From positions 875,190 through 939,189 of the forward strand of contig NW_004450464.1 of NCBI RefSeq assembly GCF_000321225.1: 64,000 nucleotides of DNA. Direction: 5' to 3'. A program made the translations under genes and the position numbers. Source of the stretch: Odobenus rosmarus divergens. Lineage: Eukaryota > Chordata > Mammalia > Carnivora > Odobenidae. The notes under the pieces were generated by a model. That model ran no database searches, had not been told where the DNA came from, and saw only the letters and a program-made list of their open reading frames with translations. Below, one piece after another: positions 36,801-47,850 of the stretch (positions within the stretch are counted from its first letter, which is position 1; each line of letters opens with the position of its first letter).

Positions 36801-37535
36801 TCTTCCAAATTTTTTCTTATGATTGAGTTCCATTTTTAAAGCATTATGGTCTGAAAATATGCAGGGAATAATCTCAATTTTTTGATATTGGTTGATGCCT
36901 GATTTGACCCGGTATGTGGTCTATTCTGGAGAGAGTTCTGTGTGCGCTCAAGAAGAATGAGTATTCTGTTGTTTTAGGGTGGAATGTTCTGTATATATCT
37001 ATGAAGTCCATCTGGTCCAGTGTGTCATTCAAGACTCTTTTTTCTTTGTTGATTTTCTGCTTAGATGATCTGTCTATTCCTGAGTGTGGAGTATTGAGGT
37101 CTCCTACAATTAATGTATTGTTATCAATATGACTCTTCATTTTGGTTAACAGTTGGCTTATGTAGATGGCTACTCCCATGTTAGGAGCGTAGATATTTAC
37201 AAATATTAGATCTTCTTGTTGGATATACCCTTTAAGAATGATATAGTGTCCTTCTGTGTCTCTAACTACAGTCTTTAACTTAAAATCTAATTTGCCTGTT
37301 ATAAGAATTGCTACCCCAGCTTTCTTTTGAGGTCCGTTGGCATGGAAGATGGATCTCCATCCCTTCACTTTCAGTCTGGATGTATCTTTAGGTTCAAAAT
37401 GAGTCTCTTATAAACAGCATATGGGGATGGGTCCTATCTTTTTATCCAATCTGCAACCCTGTGTCGTTTTATGGGAGCATTTAGGCCGTTCACGTTGAGA
37501 GTGATTATTGAAAGATAAGAATTTACTGTCATCAT
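33881..37535 (-). pseudogene. L1 ORF2 (endonuclease/reverse transcriptase), broken
   Basis: ORF2 encodes the ~1275-aa endonuclease and reverse transcriptase that nicks and copies at the target site. The minus-strand start is about 37535 (MTVNSYLSIITLNVNGLNAP). The frame is broken within ~40 codons by TAG after WIKR. The endonuclease domain survives as 37368-36874 with VGDLNTP and SRIDHI motifs. The linker is at 36674-36255. A SINE then splits the gene (36103-36281). RT pieces follow: 35943-35734 ([13 protein letters not shown]), 35721-35500 and 35385-35158 with the catalytic FADD motif in [14 protein letters not shown]-terminal pieces run to 33881 with [10 protein letters not shown]. Several frameshifts separate the pieces. 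The true stop is in the N gap. Confidence 0.93.
36103..36281 (-). mobile_element. SINEC (Can-SINE) inside L1 ORF2
   Basis: The minus strand begins GGGTGCCTGGGTGGCTCAG at 36281 and runs through the 'ggtcatgatactgg' block and CT-rich region to an A-rich tail at 36103. The flanks carry an exact ~21-bp TSD starting TAGTTGTTGATAATAATTTC at 36082-36102 and 36282-36302. It is the youngest layer of the nest, since it interrupts the younger L1. Confidence 0.97.
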
Positions 37536-37585
37536 GTTGCCTGTGAAGTCCTTGTTTCTATAGATTGTCTCTGCAAATTTTGGTT

Positions 37586-38504
37586 CTATATCACTCTTGG
37601 GGGTCTGTCTCCTTTTATAGAACCCCCCCTTAATATTTCTTGCAGGGCCGTTTTAGTGGTCCCATATTCTTTCAGTTTCTGCCTGTCTTGGAAGCTCTGC
37701 ATCTCTCCATCCATTCTAAATGACAGCCTTGCCAGATAACATATTCTTGGCTGCATGTTCTTCTTGTTTAGTACCGTGAATATGTCTTGCCAGGCCTTTC
37801 TGGCTTGCCAGGTCTCTGTGGATAGGTCTGACATTATTCTGATATTCCTCCCTCTGTACGTAAGGAATCTCTTCCCCCTAACTGCCCTTAAGATGGTTTC
37901 CTTGCTTCTAAGATTTGCAAGTTTTACTATTACATGCTGGGGTGTTGGCCTGTTTTCCTTAATCTTGGGAGAGGTCCTCTTTGCTTCTAGGACACGAATG
38001 TTTGTTTCATTCCCCAAATTAGGGAAGTTCTCAGCCATGACTTGCTCAAATATATCTTCCGGTCGTCTCTCTCTCCACTCCCTCAGGGATCCCAGTAATT
38101 CTGACATTGGAACGTTTCATGGTGTCACTTATTTCTCTGATTCTGTTTTCATGGATTTTGAGTTGTTTCTCCCTGGCCTCTTCTTTTTCCTTCTTTTCTA
38201 TCAATTGGTCTTTTAGATCACTAATTCGTTCTTCTGCCTCGCTTACCCTAGCTGTTAGATTATCTAGATTAGATTGGATCTTATTGATAGCATTCTTAAA
38301 TTCTGCCAATTCAGCTTTCATTTCTGCCCTTAGAGACTCTATGTTGCCATTAATCTATTTCTCCATTCTAGCTATTGTCTTCACAACTGCTACCCTGAAT
38401 TCCATTTCCAACATCTTGGTTATATCTGAATCCATTTGTAAATCTGTGGCAGAAGTCACAGTCTCTGAGTCTTTCCTATTTTGGGTGTTCCTCCTCCTAG
38501 TCAT
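37586..38504 (-). pseudogene. L1 ORF1 (RNA-binding chaperone), broken, near full length
   Basis: The minus-strand start at 38504 reads MTRRRNTQNRKDSETV. The frame carries a premature TAG at 38357-38355, shortly after VKTIARMEK. It reopens in the coiled coil (38321-38046; LDNLTARVSEAEERISDLKDQ, KRSNVRITGIPEG). A one-base-type shift between about 38100 and 38050 moves it to the next piece (38107-37586). That piece carries EDIFEQVMAENFPNL, the RNA-recognition part with KANLRSKETIL-like residues, YRGRNIRIMSDLS and the C-terminal domain TETWQARKAWQDIF. The total length of ~306 codons is near the usual L1 ORF1 length. It cannot be translated as one protein. Confidence 0.92.
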
Positions 38505-39369
38505 TCTGTTGAGGGGTAGTTGAGGGAATGTACATAGTCCAAATTATTGAGCACAACCCAAGCAAGATGCACCTGTTTTATAGGGACCTTAGGGTTGTTG
38601 GCCTCTTGTTCTCCCAGCCAGTCTTCTGGGAGATGGGCCTGCCGAGCTGTTACTGAGGCAACATTTGGTCAGAGTTGCCCTGCCCCCTGTTGGGGGGGAT
38701 GGGCTCAGTGAAAACTGTTTTTTTGAGGCTTTTGTTCTCTGGTGGCTTTCCATGTCTCTTCTGAGAGTCAGAGCAGAAGAGATCGTTTCCAACCCTCTGC
38801 CTCAGAGCAGAGAGATCACAGTCTGTTCTTCATTGAGCTCTCCAGGCCACACTATCTCCGTTTCTGTCTGTCCTGCTATAAACTGCAGCGTCCTGGGTTG
38901 TGCGCCCCTCAGCAGGGCTCCCAATCCTCGCCTCCAGGTCAGGGCCCAAGGGCACGTCTCTGCCCTTTGTGCTTCTAAAACTGCCACCCACCCCCAGTTC
39001 GCACCCACGGCCCCACTGTTCCAGGTTGTGGGGGGATGCCATTAAGTCCTTTCCCCTCTGCTTCTGGTCTGCAAGTCTGTGCCCTGTCCCCAGCACAGGA
39101 GACTGTCGCTCACCAGCAGTGTAGGATCCCCACGACTCCCTCCCCCTTCCGTTTGTCTTCTGATATGTGCCCATGGAATCATGGCTCCCTGCTTCATACC
39201 TCCAAACCTGCGCCACCTGCTATATTCGGTTTGTAGAGATCCAGATATATCTTCTGATATCTCAAGGTGATTTCGTGGGTGTTCAGTGTGTTCTGGTAGA
39301 GATCCAGCTCAATTCCGGGGACTGGTTGGAATAGGGTCCCCTACTCCTGTGCCATCTTTTCCTCCCCCC
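38505..39369 (-). promoter_or_regulatory. 5'UTR/internal promoter region of the younger L1
   Basis: The GC-richer ~0.86-kb leader of the nested L1. L1 5'UTRs hold an internal RNA polymerase II promoter. The sequence differs clearly from the leader at 736-2527, so the two elements belong to different 5'UTR subfamilies. CpG sites are sparse, consistent with decay after methylation. No activity can be inferred. Confidence 0.6.
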
Positions 39370-39482
39370 AGTTTGCTAGGATTTTGTTGAGGATTTTTGC
39401 GTCTGTGTTCACCAGAGATAATGGCCTATAGTTCTCTTTTTTCTTTTCTTTTTTTTCTTTTCTTTTCTTTTCTTTTCTTTTC

Positions 39483-39531
<49 letters not shown>

Positions 39532-42500
39532 TGTCTATCTGGGTAATTCTGGCCTTATAGAATGAATGTGGAAGTTTTCCTTCCTCTTCTATTTTTTTGG
39601 AATATTTTTAAAGAAAAGGTATTAACTCGTCTTTAAATGTTTTGTAAAATTCGTCTGTAAAGCTGTTTGGCCCTGGACGTTTGTTTATTGGGATTTTTTT
39701 TGATTGCTGATTCAACATCATTGCTGGTAATCTGTCTACTCAAATTTTCTATCTCTTTCTGATTCAGTTTCAGGAAGTTATATGTTTCTAAGAATTTTTC
39801 CATTTCTTCTAGGTTGTCCAATTTGTTGACATATAATTTTTCATTATATTCTCTTATAACTCTTTGTATTGCTGTGATGTCAGTTGTTATTTCCCTGTCT
39901 TTCATTTCTGATTTTGAGTCCTGTCTCTTTCTCTCTCTCTCTCTGTCTTTTTTTGTTTTTGTTTTTTTTTTTGGAAGAATCTGGCTAAAGTTTTATCAAT
40001 TTTGTTGATCTTTTCAAAGAATCATCTCCTAGTTTCATTAATCTGTTTTCTTGGGTTTTGTTTAGTTTCTGTTTCATTCATTTCTGCTCTACTTTATCAT
40101 TTTCTTTCATCTACTGGTTTTGAGTTTTGTTTGTTCTTCTTTCTAACTCCTTTAGGTGTAAGGTGAGGTTGTTTATTTGAGATTTTGCTTACTTCTTGAA
40201 GTAGACCTTTATTTAGCTATAGCCTTTCTCTTAGAACAGCTTTTGCTGCATCCCAAAGATTTTGGACCACTGTGTTTCCATTGTCATTCATCTTCATGTA
40301 TTTTTTTATTTCCTCTTTGATTTCTTGTTGACCCATTCATTGTTTAGTAACATGTCATTTAACCCCATGTGTTTGTGCTCTTTCCAGATTTTTTCTTGTG
40401 GTTAATTTCTAGTTTTATAGTGTTGTGGGCAGAAAAGATGCATGGTATGATTTCAATCTTTTTGAATTTGTTGAGGTTTGTTTTGTGGCCTAATATGTGA
40501 TCTATTCTGGAGAATGTTCCATGTGCACTTGAAAAGAATGTGTATTCTGTTTTAGGATGAAATGTTCTGAATATATCTGTGAAATCCATCTGGTTCAATG
40601 TGTCATTCAAAGCTACTGTTTCCATGTTGATTTTCTGTTTGAATGACCTGTCCACTCATGTAAGTGGGGTGTTAAAGTCCCCTACTGTTATTGTATTACT
40701 ACTCTTGATTACTTCCTTTATGCTTGTTATTAATTGCTTTGTGTATCTGGGTGCTCTCATGTTGGATACATAAATATTTACACTTGTTATATCTTCTTGT
40801 TGGATTGTTGCCTTTATGATTATATAGTGTCCTTAGTCTCTTGTTACAGTCTTTGTTTTAAAGTCTATTTTGTCTGATATAAGTATTGCTACCCCAACTT
40901 TCTTTTCACATCCATTTGTATGATAAATACTTCTCCATCCCTTCAAATTCAATCTGCATATGTCTTTAGGTCTAAAATTAGCTCTTGTGGGCAGTGTATA
41001 GATGGGTCTTGTTACTTTATCCATTCCATCATCCTTTGTCTTTTGATTGGAGCATTTAGTCCATTTACATTCAAAGTAATTATTAATATGTATTCATGTA
41101 TTGCCATTTTATTACTTGTTTTATGGTTGTTTTTGTAGTTCTTCTCTATTCCTTTCTTCCTTTGCTCTCCTCTCTCATGATTAGTTGGCTTTCTTTACTG
41201 ATATACTTGGATTCCTTCTCTTTATTTTTTGCATATCTATTACTGGTTTTTGATTTGTCATTACCATTAGGTTTATATATAACATCTTCTGCATATAGCA
41301 GTCTATATTAAGTTGATGGTCATTAAGTTACACCTCTCTCCCCCATGTTTTAGGTATATGGTGTCATACTTTATATCCTTTTTTTTTGTGAATCCTTTGA
41401 CTGATTCTTACATATATACTTATTTTTATTGCTTTTGTGCTTCCTACTTTCCTTACTCTTATTTAAGGTCTTTCCTTTCCACTAAAAGAGTCCCTTTTAA
41501 CATTTCTCATAGGATTGTTTTACTGGTCATGAATTTCTTTAACTTTTATTTGTCTGGGAAACTCTTTATCTCTCCTTTTTTCTGAATAAGAACCTTGCTG
41601 GTCAGAGTATTCTTGGCTGCAGATTTTTTTTTTCCTTTCACCACTTTGAATATATCATGCCACTCCTTTTTGGCCTGCAAAGTTTGGGCTGAAAAAATCT
41701 GCTGATAGCATTTTGGGGTTTCCCTTGTATATAACTGTTTTCTTTTGTCTTACTGCCTTTAAAATTCTCTACCACTACTTTTTGACATTTTAATTACTAT
41801 GTGTCTTGGTGTGGACCTCCTTGGATTGATTTTGGGGGGGGCGGGGCGATTACTCTCTGTGTCTCCTAACTCTGAATTTCTATTTCCTTCTCCAGATTCT
41901 GGAAATGTTCAGCAGTTATTTCTTCAGATAAATCCCCCCCACCCTTTTCTCTCTCTTCTCCTTCTGGGATCCCTATAATGTGAATGTTACTATGCTTGGT
42001 GGAGTTATGGAGTTGCCTAAGTCTGTTTTCCTTTTGCATAGTTTTTTTTTTCTCTCACCTGCTCAGCTTGATTACTTTCCATTACTCTGTCCTCCAGGTT
42101 GCTGATTTGTTCTTCTGCTTCCTCTATTCTGCTATTTATTCCATCTTGTTTATTTTTAATTTCATTTATTGTTTTTTTCATCTTTAGTTCTTTTTATCTC
42201 TTTGTTAAGGGTCACACTGATATTCTCCACTCTTTTCAAGTCCAGTGAGTATCTTTATGATTATTACTTTAAATTCTCCATCAGGCATATTAGTTATCTC
42301 CATTTTGCTTAGGTCTTTTGCTATGATTTGTCCTGTACTTTCATTTGGGACATATTCCTCCATCTCCTCATTTTGTTTCTTTGCATCTGTTTCTGTGTTT
42401 TAGGAAATTCAGCTACATGCCCTGCTCTTGAAAGTAGTGGCTTTATGAAGCAGAGGTTCTATAGTCCATTGCAGTGCATGTCCTCTGTTCAGCAGAACCT

Positions 42501-43690
42501 GGCACTTCAGGGTTGTCTCCTAGGGGTATTGAGTGTGCTCTGCTGTTGTGGGTGAGCCACTTCTCCCTTCAGTACAATCACCTAGTTCTCTTTGCCTCTT
42601 GTGGGCAGTGTTTGGTCCCTGTGGTGTTAGTGGGCCAGTCTGGAGCCATCTTGGGCTTGAGTTGAGTCAGACCAGGCATTTGTGAGATACAGTAGCACCA
42701 CACTGCAGGGCTCTTTCCCTGTGTTGTCCCCTGAGCTTTCTTTGGTGTGTGGGGCCTGCGGTCAGACCAGATGTCTGCCCCCAGCTCACTGCTGGGGCCA
42801 CAGTCTGACTGGTGTGTGTGGTTACCTTTCTGTCTCCCTGGGGCAGAAGTCTCTTTGGAGTGGTGCTGGCCCCTATTGGGGCTGCTTGCACACTGCCAGC
42901 CTTGTGGCAATTTGGATGGGCTCTGGCCAAGAGCATATTAGAGGGAGCAGATCCACAGTGTGTGCAGGTTGGGACACAGTGTTTTTTGCAAGGTTTGTGT
43001 CAGTCCTCTGGGGGAGGGGACCTGTGGAGCTGGATTGGGGCAGTCCTGACTGGAGGGGGTGGGTACTTTGAAGTGCAGGTAGGCGGGGCAGGGTTGTTAG
43101 CAAGTTAGGTAGTGAGTATTTGCTGTGCTGGTTTGGGCAGGTTACCATGAGTTTATATTGGGAGCTGGGGAAGGAAATAGTGTCTGCCTGCTCCCTTGTT
43201 CCTGAAGGAGTCTCCCAAGGATCTCTGTCCTTTCAGGACAAGCTCTGAAATGAGCATAAAACTCTCTCTCCCATCTGCCCCTGCCCCAGGCATTTTTCAA
43301 ACTGCTGCTTCTATGCTGTATCCCAGAGGGGCTGTTTGTTGTGCTGTCTCTTTAAGGGTGGGGACTCAGTTTCCTCTTGTCCTCCCAGCTCTCCCAGAGC
43401 TGAGCCCACTGATTTTTAAAATTATAGGTTTTAAGTCCTGCTGGTTGTAAACACTCACGAAATTCAGCCCCTCTGGTTTTCAAAGCCAAATATTATGGGG
43501 ATTTGCCTTCCCCATGTGGGCTTCTAGATGTAATAGTCTGTTTCTCTCCCTACTCCACAAGTGCAGGATCCTCCCTCCTTTGGATAGTCCTGAGGGCCTG
43601 TTTAGCTCCCCACTGCATCTCTGCCCTTCCTACTCTCTTCGTTGTGGCTTCTTCTCTACATTTAGCTGTGTAGTTCTGCCAGTTTTGTTC
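39370..43690 (-). mobile_element. Older host L1, 5' part (ORF2 start, ORF1, 5'UTR)
   Basis: This continues the host L1 after the nested insertion. Decayed ORF2 pieces in minus-strand order are endonuclease 41024-40833 (LNLKGWRSIYHTNG, VGVAILISDKIDFK) and 40655-40359 (MDFTDIFRTFHPK, SRIDHILG). Then comes the segment before RT, 39905-39633 (MKDREITTDITAIQRVIREYNEKLY). The ORF1 remnant lies at roughly 42420-41600, with the coiled-coil and RNA-binding regions recognisable only in fragments. A GC-richer 5'UTR occupies about 43690-42430. Together with 31370-33201 the element totals ~6.15 kb, so it was essentially full length. It is more diverged than the nested copy. The 5' boundary is approximate. 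Confidence 0.88.
39435..39532. repeat. TTTTC tract followed by (TG)n
   Basis: About 50 bases of TTTTC-type pyrimidine repeat pass directly into about 24 TG units (39485-39532). The compound microsatellite grew inside the older L1's ORF2 at a spot where other L1 copies have 'ctcctttttgatggggtc'-like sequence. Confidence 0.95.
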
Positions 43691-44336
43691 TGGTATAATA
43701 TTTATAAGAGTATTAACCCTGTTATAGTGAAGAAAATCCAGATTACTTATCAGGACAAAACAATTTTTATGTAGTTCAGTTAAAACTATAAGAAAAGAAT
43801 GTATTGCAACCAAATTGGTGTTGGACAAGTCTCCTGAATAGATCAAAAGGGTGAACAAGATGAAAGCCTCAAACTGTCTCATGGGCTATTTATGTGCCTC
43901 TTTAAAGACTGTCCACCACTTTGGGCTAAATACCATTTTTTTTGCTTTTCTCATTTCTTTATTATGTTGCAATAAAGTGTGAAGTCTCCTCAAAAATGAC
44001 ATTAACACACACAAAAAATAGAATTTTAAATCAAAAAGTTGTCTTAAGGTTTTATTTTCAGCTCTTCCTGTCAACACCTCTTAATGCTGACTATATTTAG
44101 TGAAACTTCCTTTATAAGTATGTAATGACCCTTTCAGCTATAACTATCCCTGTTAATCTTAACAGCTAAAGTTTGAGGTGTGACTTTTCACATACCAAAA
44201 GTATTTTGTTTTTTGAAGTGTCAAATCCTTCTTTTAATTGCTGGCTTTACCCAATGGCTAAAATCATCTCAAAAAGTATTATAAAATAAGATATTTCAAA
44301 AATATTACCAGAGAATTTTAAAATAAAATATTTTTT
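43691..44336. other. Unique AT-rich stretch
   Basis: No gene or repeat was recognised between the L1 5' end and the next SINE. Confidence 0.5.
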
Positions 44337-44353
44337 AAATTATAAATGCACAC

Positions 44354-44552
44354 TGGGATGCCTGGGTGGCTCAGCTGGTTAAGAGGCTGCCTTTGGCTCA
44401 GGTCATGATCCCAGGGTCCTGGGATCGAGCCTCACATCAGGCTCCTTGCTCAGCGGGGAGTCTACTTCTCCCCTGCCTGCCATTCCCCCCTGCTTGTGCT
44501 TGCTCCCTCTCGATCTCTCAGTGAAATAAATAAGTAAGAAATAATCTTTAAA
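44354..44552 (+). mobile_element. SINEC (Can-SINE) with perfect TSD
   Basis: The copy has a GGGATGCCTGGGTGGCTCAG head, the 'ggtcatgatcccagggtcctggg' block, a CT-rich part and an A-rich tail. Exact 15-bp TSDs AAATTATAAATGCAC lie at 44337-44351 and 44553-44567. Confidence 0.97.
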
Positions 44553-44891
44553 AAATTATAAATGCACCAATACATGCTAAATATAGAAAAGTTAGGTCTG
44601 CCGAATAGTTATTTGAAACAATTTGAATGGCCCTTTTCAGATTTCTTTAAACAATATTACAATGGCAAAAAAATGGTTAATTTTCTGAAAGATACAAAAG
44701 AAAGAAATCTAAACAGCCCATATGTAAGTCCCATGGCCATGTAAAAATTATTGCATCCATAATAACGATAACCATAGAGAAAAATTTGCATTTCAAAACT
44801 TTTCTAATGAATGTAGTAATTTAGAATGATGCCATCACTTCCAGTGTATATTACTTCAGTGATTTTCAGTAACTTAATTTTACTAAATCTT

Positions 44892-45113
44892 CTTTTTTTT
44901 AAAATTTATTTATTTGAGAGAGAGAGTATGCACACAAGAGTGAGAGCACGGCGGGGGGGGAGGCAGAGGGAGGGGAAGGGGCAGAGGGAGAAGTCGACTC
45001 CCCACTAAGCAGGGACTCTCCCTCCCCCACAACGCAGGACTCCATCCCAGGACCGAGGTATCATGATATGAGCTGAAGGCAGACATTTAACCAACTGAGC
45101 TACCAGGCACCCC
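44892..45113 (-). mobile_element. SINEC (Can-SINE) with perfect TSD
   Basis: The minus-strand copy begins at 45113 and has an expanded purine-rich region (44949-44990, including a G-run). Its T-run tail is at 44892-44900. Exact 13-bp TSDs TTTACTAAATCTT lie at 44879-44891 and 45114-45126. It is about 0.34 kb from the previous SINE and in the opposite orientation. Confidence 0.97.
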
Positions 45114-45394
45114 TTTACTAAATCTTTCTCTATTTCTCAATCGCAAAGCCACCACACAGTGAAGGGAAAGCTGTCTTTGCAAGAGGCCACTTTGTGGCTG
45201 ATACAGAACATGCAGACTAGCCTGAATGGGGCTTCTGTTGAGTCCTAGTTTATGGACTGAAACAGGGAGGGCTGAAATCTAACAGCACAGCCTATACTAG
45301 ACTATATCTTTTATCAGCACATCAAGAAACAAGCTTGGAGGCTCAAGTCCTAAAGCTCCTCTATAGGGAAGGTACTACTGACATTCCTTGTTGC

Positions 45395-45550
45395 CTTTAA
45401 TCCTCCTAGTAACCCTGTCTGTTGGATTCTGCTATGGTTCTGATGTTACAGGTAGAAGATATTGAGGCACAAACAGCTGGTTAGTCATGAGCAAGGGTTT
45501 GAACTAAAGATCTCTTTGGTTGTTGGTGCAGGTTCATTCTACTGATCGTA
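45395..45550 (+). mobile_element. MIR SINE
   Basis: The phrases 'taatcctcctagtaaccctgtctgttgg' and 'gttacaggtagaagatattgaggcacaaacagctggttagtcatgagcaagggtttgaac' follow the MIR core and 3' half. Confidence 0.7.
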
Positions 45551-46044
45551 CTTCCTTTCCAAACACTGGAGAACTGAGAGATTTACAGATGGGTAAAAAG
45601 AGAAAAGACAGTGTTTGTCAGTCATTTTATGAATAAATAATGGCATGTGTGCATATGAATATGTATATACACACACTGAGAAAGAGAGAGAATATACATA
45701 TATGTAATGATATACCCATGGTTGAGTAGGAAATAGCAATTTTTAAGAACAAATGTAAAAAAATGTAAATATAAATATTAAAAAACAGGAGGATTAACAC
45801 TAAATTGCTTATTCAGAAAAGAGGATTTTTTTTTCCCTACAAAGTTCCATACTTGAAATCACTTCTCCACAGTATTTAGGTCATCTTTCATTCACATTAA
45901 GAGAAATTAATTGCTTTCCATTTCAATTTATTTTTTCTTCAAGCTAGCCAGTTTTCCCCCTAATATTATAGACTCATGCTTCACAGACACCATCAACTAA
46001 AAGAATGTTTAAGTTAATGACAAGGAAGGAATGAAAGGATTAAG

Positions 46045-46195
46045 AATTTGAACTTTATCCACACACTGCCCGGATTCAAATCAACTGTACCTCGGTTTTC
46101 TCTCCTGTAAAATGGAATTTGTGAGGATTAAATAAGATACAAATAAAGCACTTAAGACATTTGATAAACATTAACTTGTAGACTTTACATCAAAA
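46045..46195 (-). mobile_element. MIR SINE
   Basis: On the plus strand, 'ggattcaaatcaactg ... cctcggttttctctcctgtaaaatggaatttgtgaggattaaataagata' is the reverse complement of the MIR core. Confidence 0.75.
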
Positions 46196-46199
46196 TAAC

Positions 46200-47146
46200 G
46201 GATAGAAGTGAGCACTTGAACGTCTTTGATAATAAAACTGCGTCAATGGTCAGTAATTCACATTAGATCTTCATTGGATTGTGGAATCAATTCTCTAGTG
46301 AATAAAGTATTCGATGCCAATTGCCCTACATCTTTAAATAATAAGATTTTCTTAAAGTTGAAAGATACTCTCTTGGTACAACTGCCCCATGTCTCTTGAT
46401 CTTAAAACACACTCTACACCATTCATGAATTACCTCATTTAGGCATTTGGAAGTGTCAAACCAGCAAAATACAGACTAACAATATCCCTAATGTTACATC
46501 ATAAAAGATTTACTCATAAGTAAACAATAGAATCTTGAGAAGCACCTTCCTGAAGTATGACGATTTTGAACATCTGAAAAGAATAATAAGGCTATGTAAG
46601 CTAAGCATTTAACCTCTGAAATTCCTGGTTTCATGAGGTTAGATTAAGAATGATGTGGTTAAACAATTAATGCCCAAGATTCCAAGAGTAAGACTGCATT
46701 GCCCCAAAGCAACAGCTAGCATTTAGTCAGTCAGAGCTAAGGGCTTTTTGACCACTTATTTATGACCCTTGGCCTTTAACTGCCTGAAAGGGCCCCTGTC
46801 TGCTAATGGTGGGACATACCGAAGAATGAAGATGTGGCATATTCCACTCCTAGGACTTGCGGAATGTAGGTGGGGTTTCCATTACTCAGCTGGTTTTGTT
46901 TTATATGCAGCTAGTACTTTGTCATAGGATTAAGTAAACTTTCATTTACAACTAAAGTATTGTGACATGTGCATGTGATCATTGCTTTGCGTGATTAAGT
47001 CAAACCTGAGGATAGTTGGGTTTGTGTTTGGGTTTGTTAGTTGTCAGTAATAGGGGAATTACTTTAGGTACCTACAAGAATTTCAGATATCATAGGTATG
47101 GTGGGATAATATAATCTCTATGAGGATAATATATCTAATAGAGATA
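46200..47146. other. Unique stretch
   Basis: No gene or clear repeat was recognised. Confidence 0.5.
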
Positions 47147-47354
47147 ATTATACTAATACCTATTATGTGTGTGTGTGTGTATAATTTCTTATTTACCAAA
47201 ACCTAGACTATGCACAGACAAGTGCTCAGTAAATATCTGTTGACTGAGTAAAGAAATGAATAAGGCAAGATATTATACTAATACCTATTATATATATATG
47301 TTTATGTATATATAAGGAAAAAATATATATGTATATATATAATGAATAAGGCAA
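47147..47354. repeat. Interleaved duplicated words with TG and TA microsatellites
   Basis: The exact 20-mer ATTATACTAATACCTATTAT occurs at 47147-47166 and 47272-47291, followed respectively by a TG run and a TA-rich run. The 14-mer AATGAATAAGGCAA occurs at 47255-47268 and 47341-47354. The two offsets differ (125 and 86), so this is not one simple tandem unit. Confidence 0.9.
47195..47262 (+). mobile_element. L2 LINE 3' end, short
   Basis: The phrase 'agtgctcagtaaatatctgttgactgagtaaagaaatga' matches the L2 terminus 'gcgctcaataaatatttgttgaatgaa'. Confidence 0.6.
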
Positions 47355-47693
47355 AGCTTTGAGGTGACTGACTTAGGAAGGAAAAAGGAAAGATTCAGGG
47401 TAGAGGTGAAGAGGAAAAAAGGAGTAGCAACCTATTAGGTAAGTGTAACAACATGGTGCCAAAAGGCACAGAAAATTAAATATCCAACTAATTCAACACA
47501 TATTTTTTTAGTCACATTTCGTGTGCACTATTTTCCACATTTCAGTCTTTTTTTTTTTTCTTTCACTGTTCACCATATTTAGGCAACACCTATGTGTTAT
47601 TTTTCCTTAATTGCAACTTAAATGGACTCACTTTTTAAAAATGTGCCCTGTTCTACACAGTGTTACCTGTCAGATCATGGGTTTGATTCTTCA

Positions 47694-47850
47694 TTAGTAT
47701 TTCTCAAACTTTGATATGTGCCCAAGTCACTCAGGATAAAACTAAAATGAAGATTCCAGTGCAGTAAGTCTGGGTGGGGCCCATTTCCGCATTTCTCATG
47801 AGCTCCCAGGTGAGGCTAAGAAGCACACTTTGAATATCAAGAAGCTATAT
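47694..47850 (+). mobile_element. MER5A DNA transposon
   Basis: The landmarks are 'agtatttctcaaactttgatatgtg' at the 5' end, 'taagtctgggtggggcccatttccgcatttctcatgagctcccaggtgaggct' in the middle and 'acactttgaatatc' at the 3' end. It is a non-autonomous hAT-Charlie element of nearly full length. Confidence 0.8.

Larger units (their letters stand above)
33202..39369 (-). mobile_element. Younger full-length L1 nested in older L1
   Basis: A structurally complete minus-strand L1 of about 6.0 kb, excluding a later SINE. Its 5' end is at 39369 (minus strand begins GGGGGGAGGAAAAGATGGCAC). Next come a ~0.86-kb 5'UTR, ORF1 (38504-37586), ORF2 (from 37535), a 3'UTR containing the N gap, and a (TAAAA)-rich tail at about 33250-33202. 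Exact 16-bp TSDs AGTTTGCTAGGATTTT at 33186-33201 and 39370-39385 prove a target-primed insertion into the older L1's ORF2. Both ORFs are broken, so the element is dead despite being full length. Confidence 0.96.

Noticed and set aside
38589..39270. Several 60-128 codon frames on both strands
   Set aside because: These are readings of the younger L1's 5'UTR, with no ORF1 or ORF2 similarity.
42328..43450. Frames of 63-129 codons around 42500-43450
   Set aside because: They fall in the older L1's 5'UTR and look like GC-driven chance frames.
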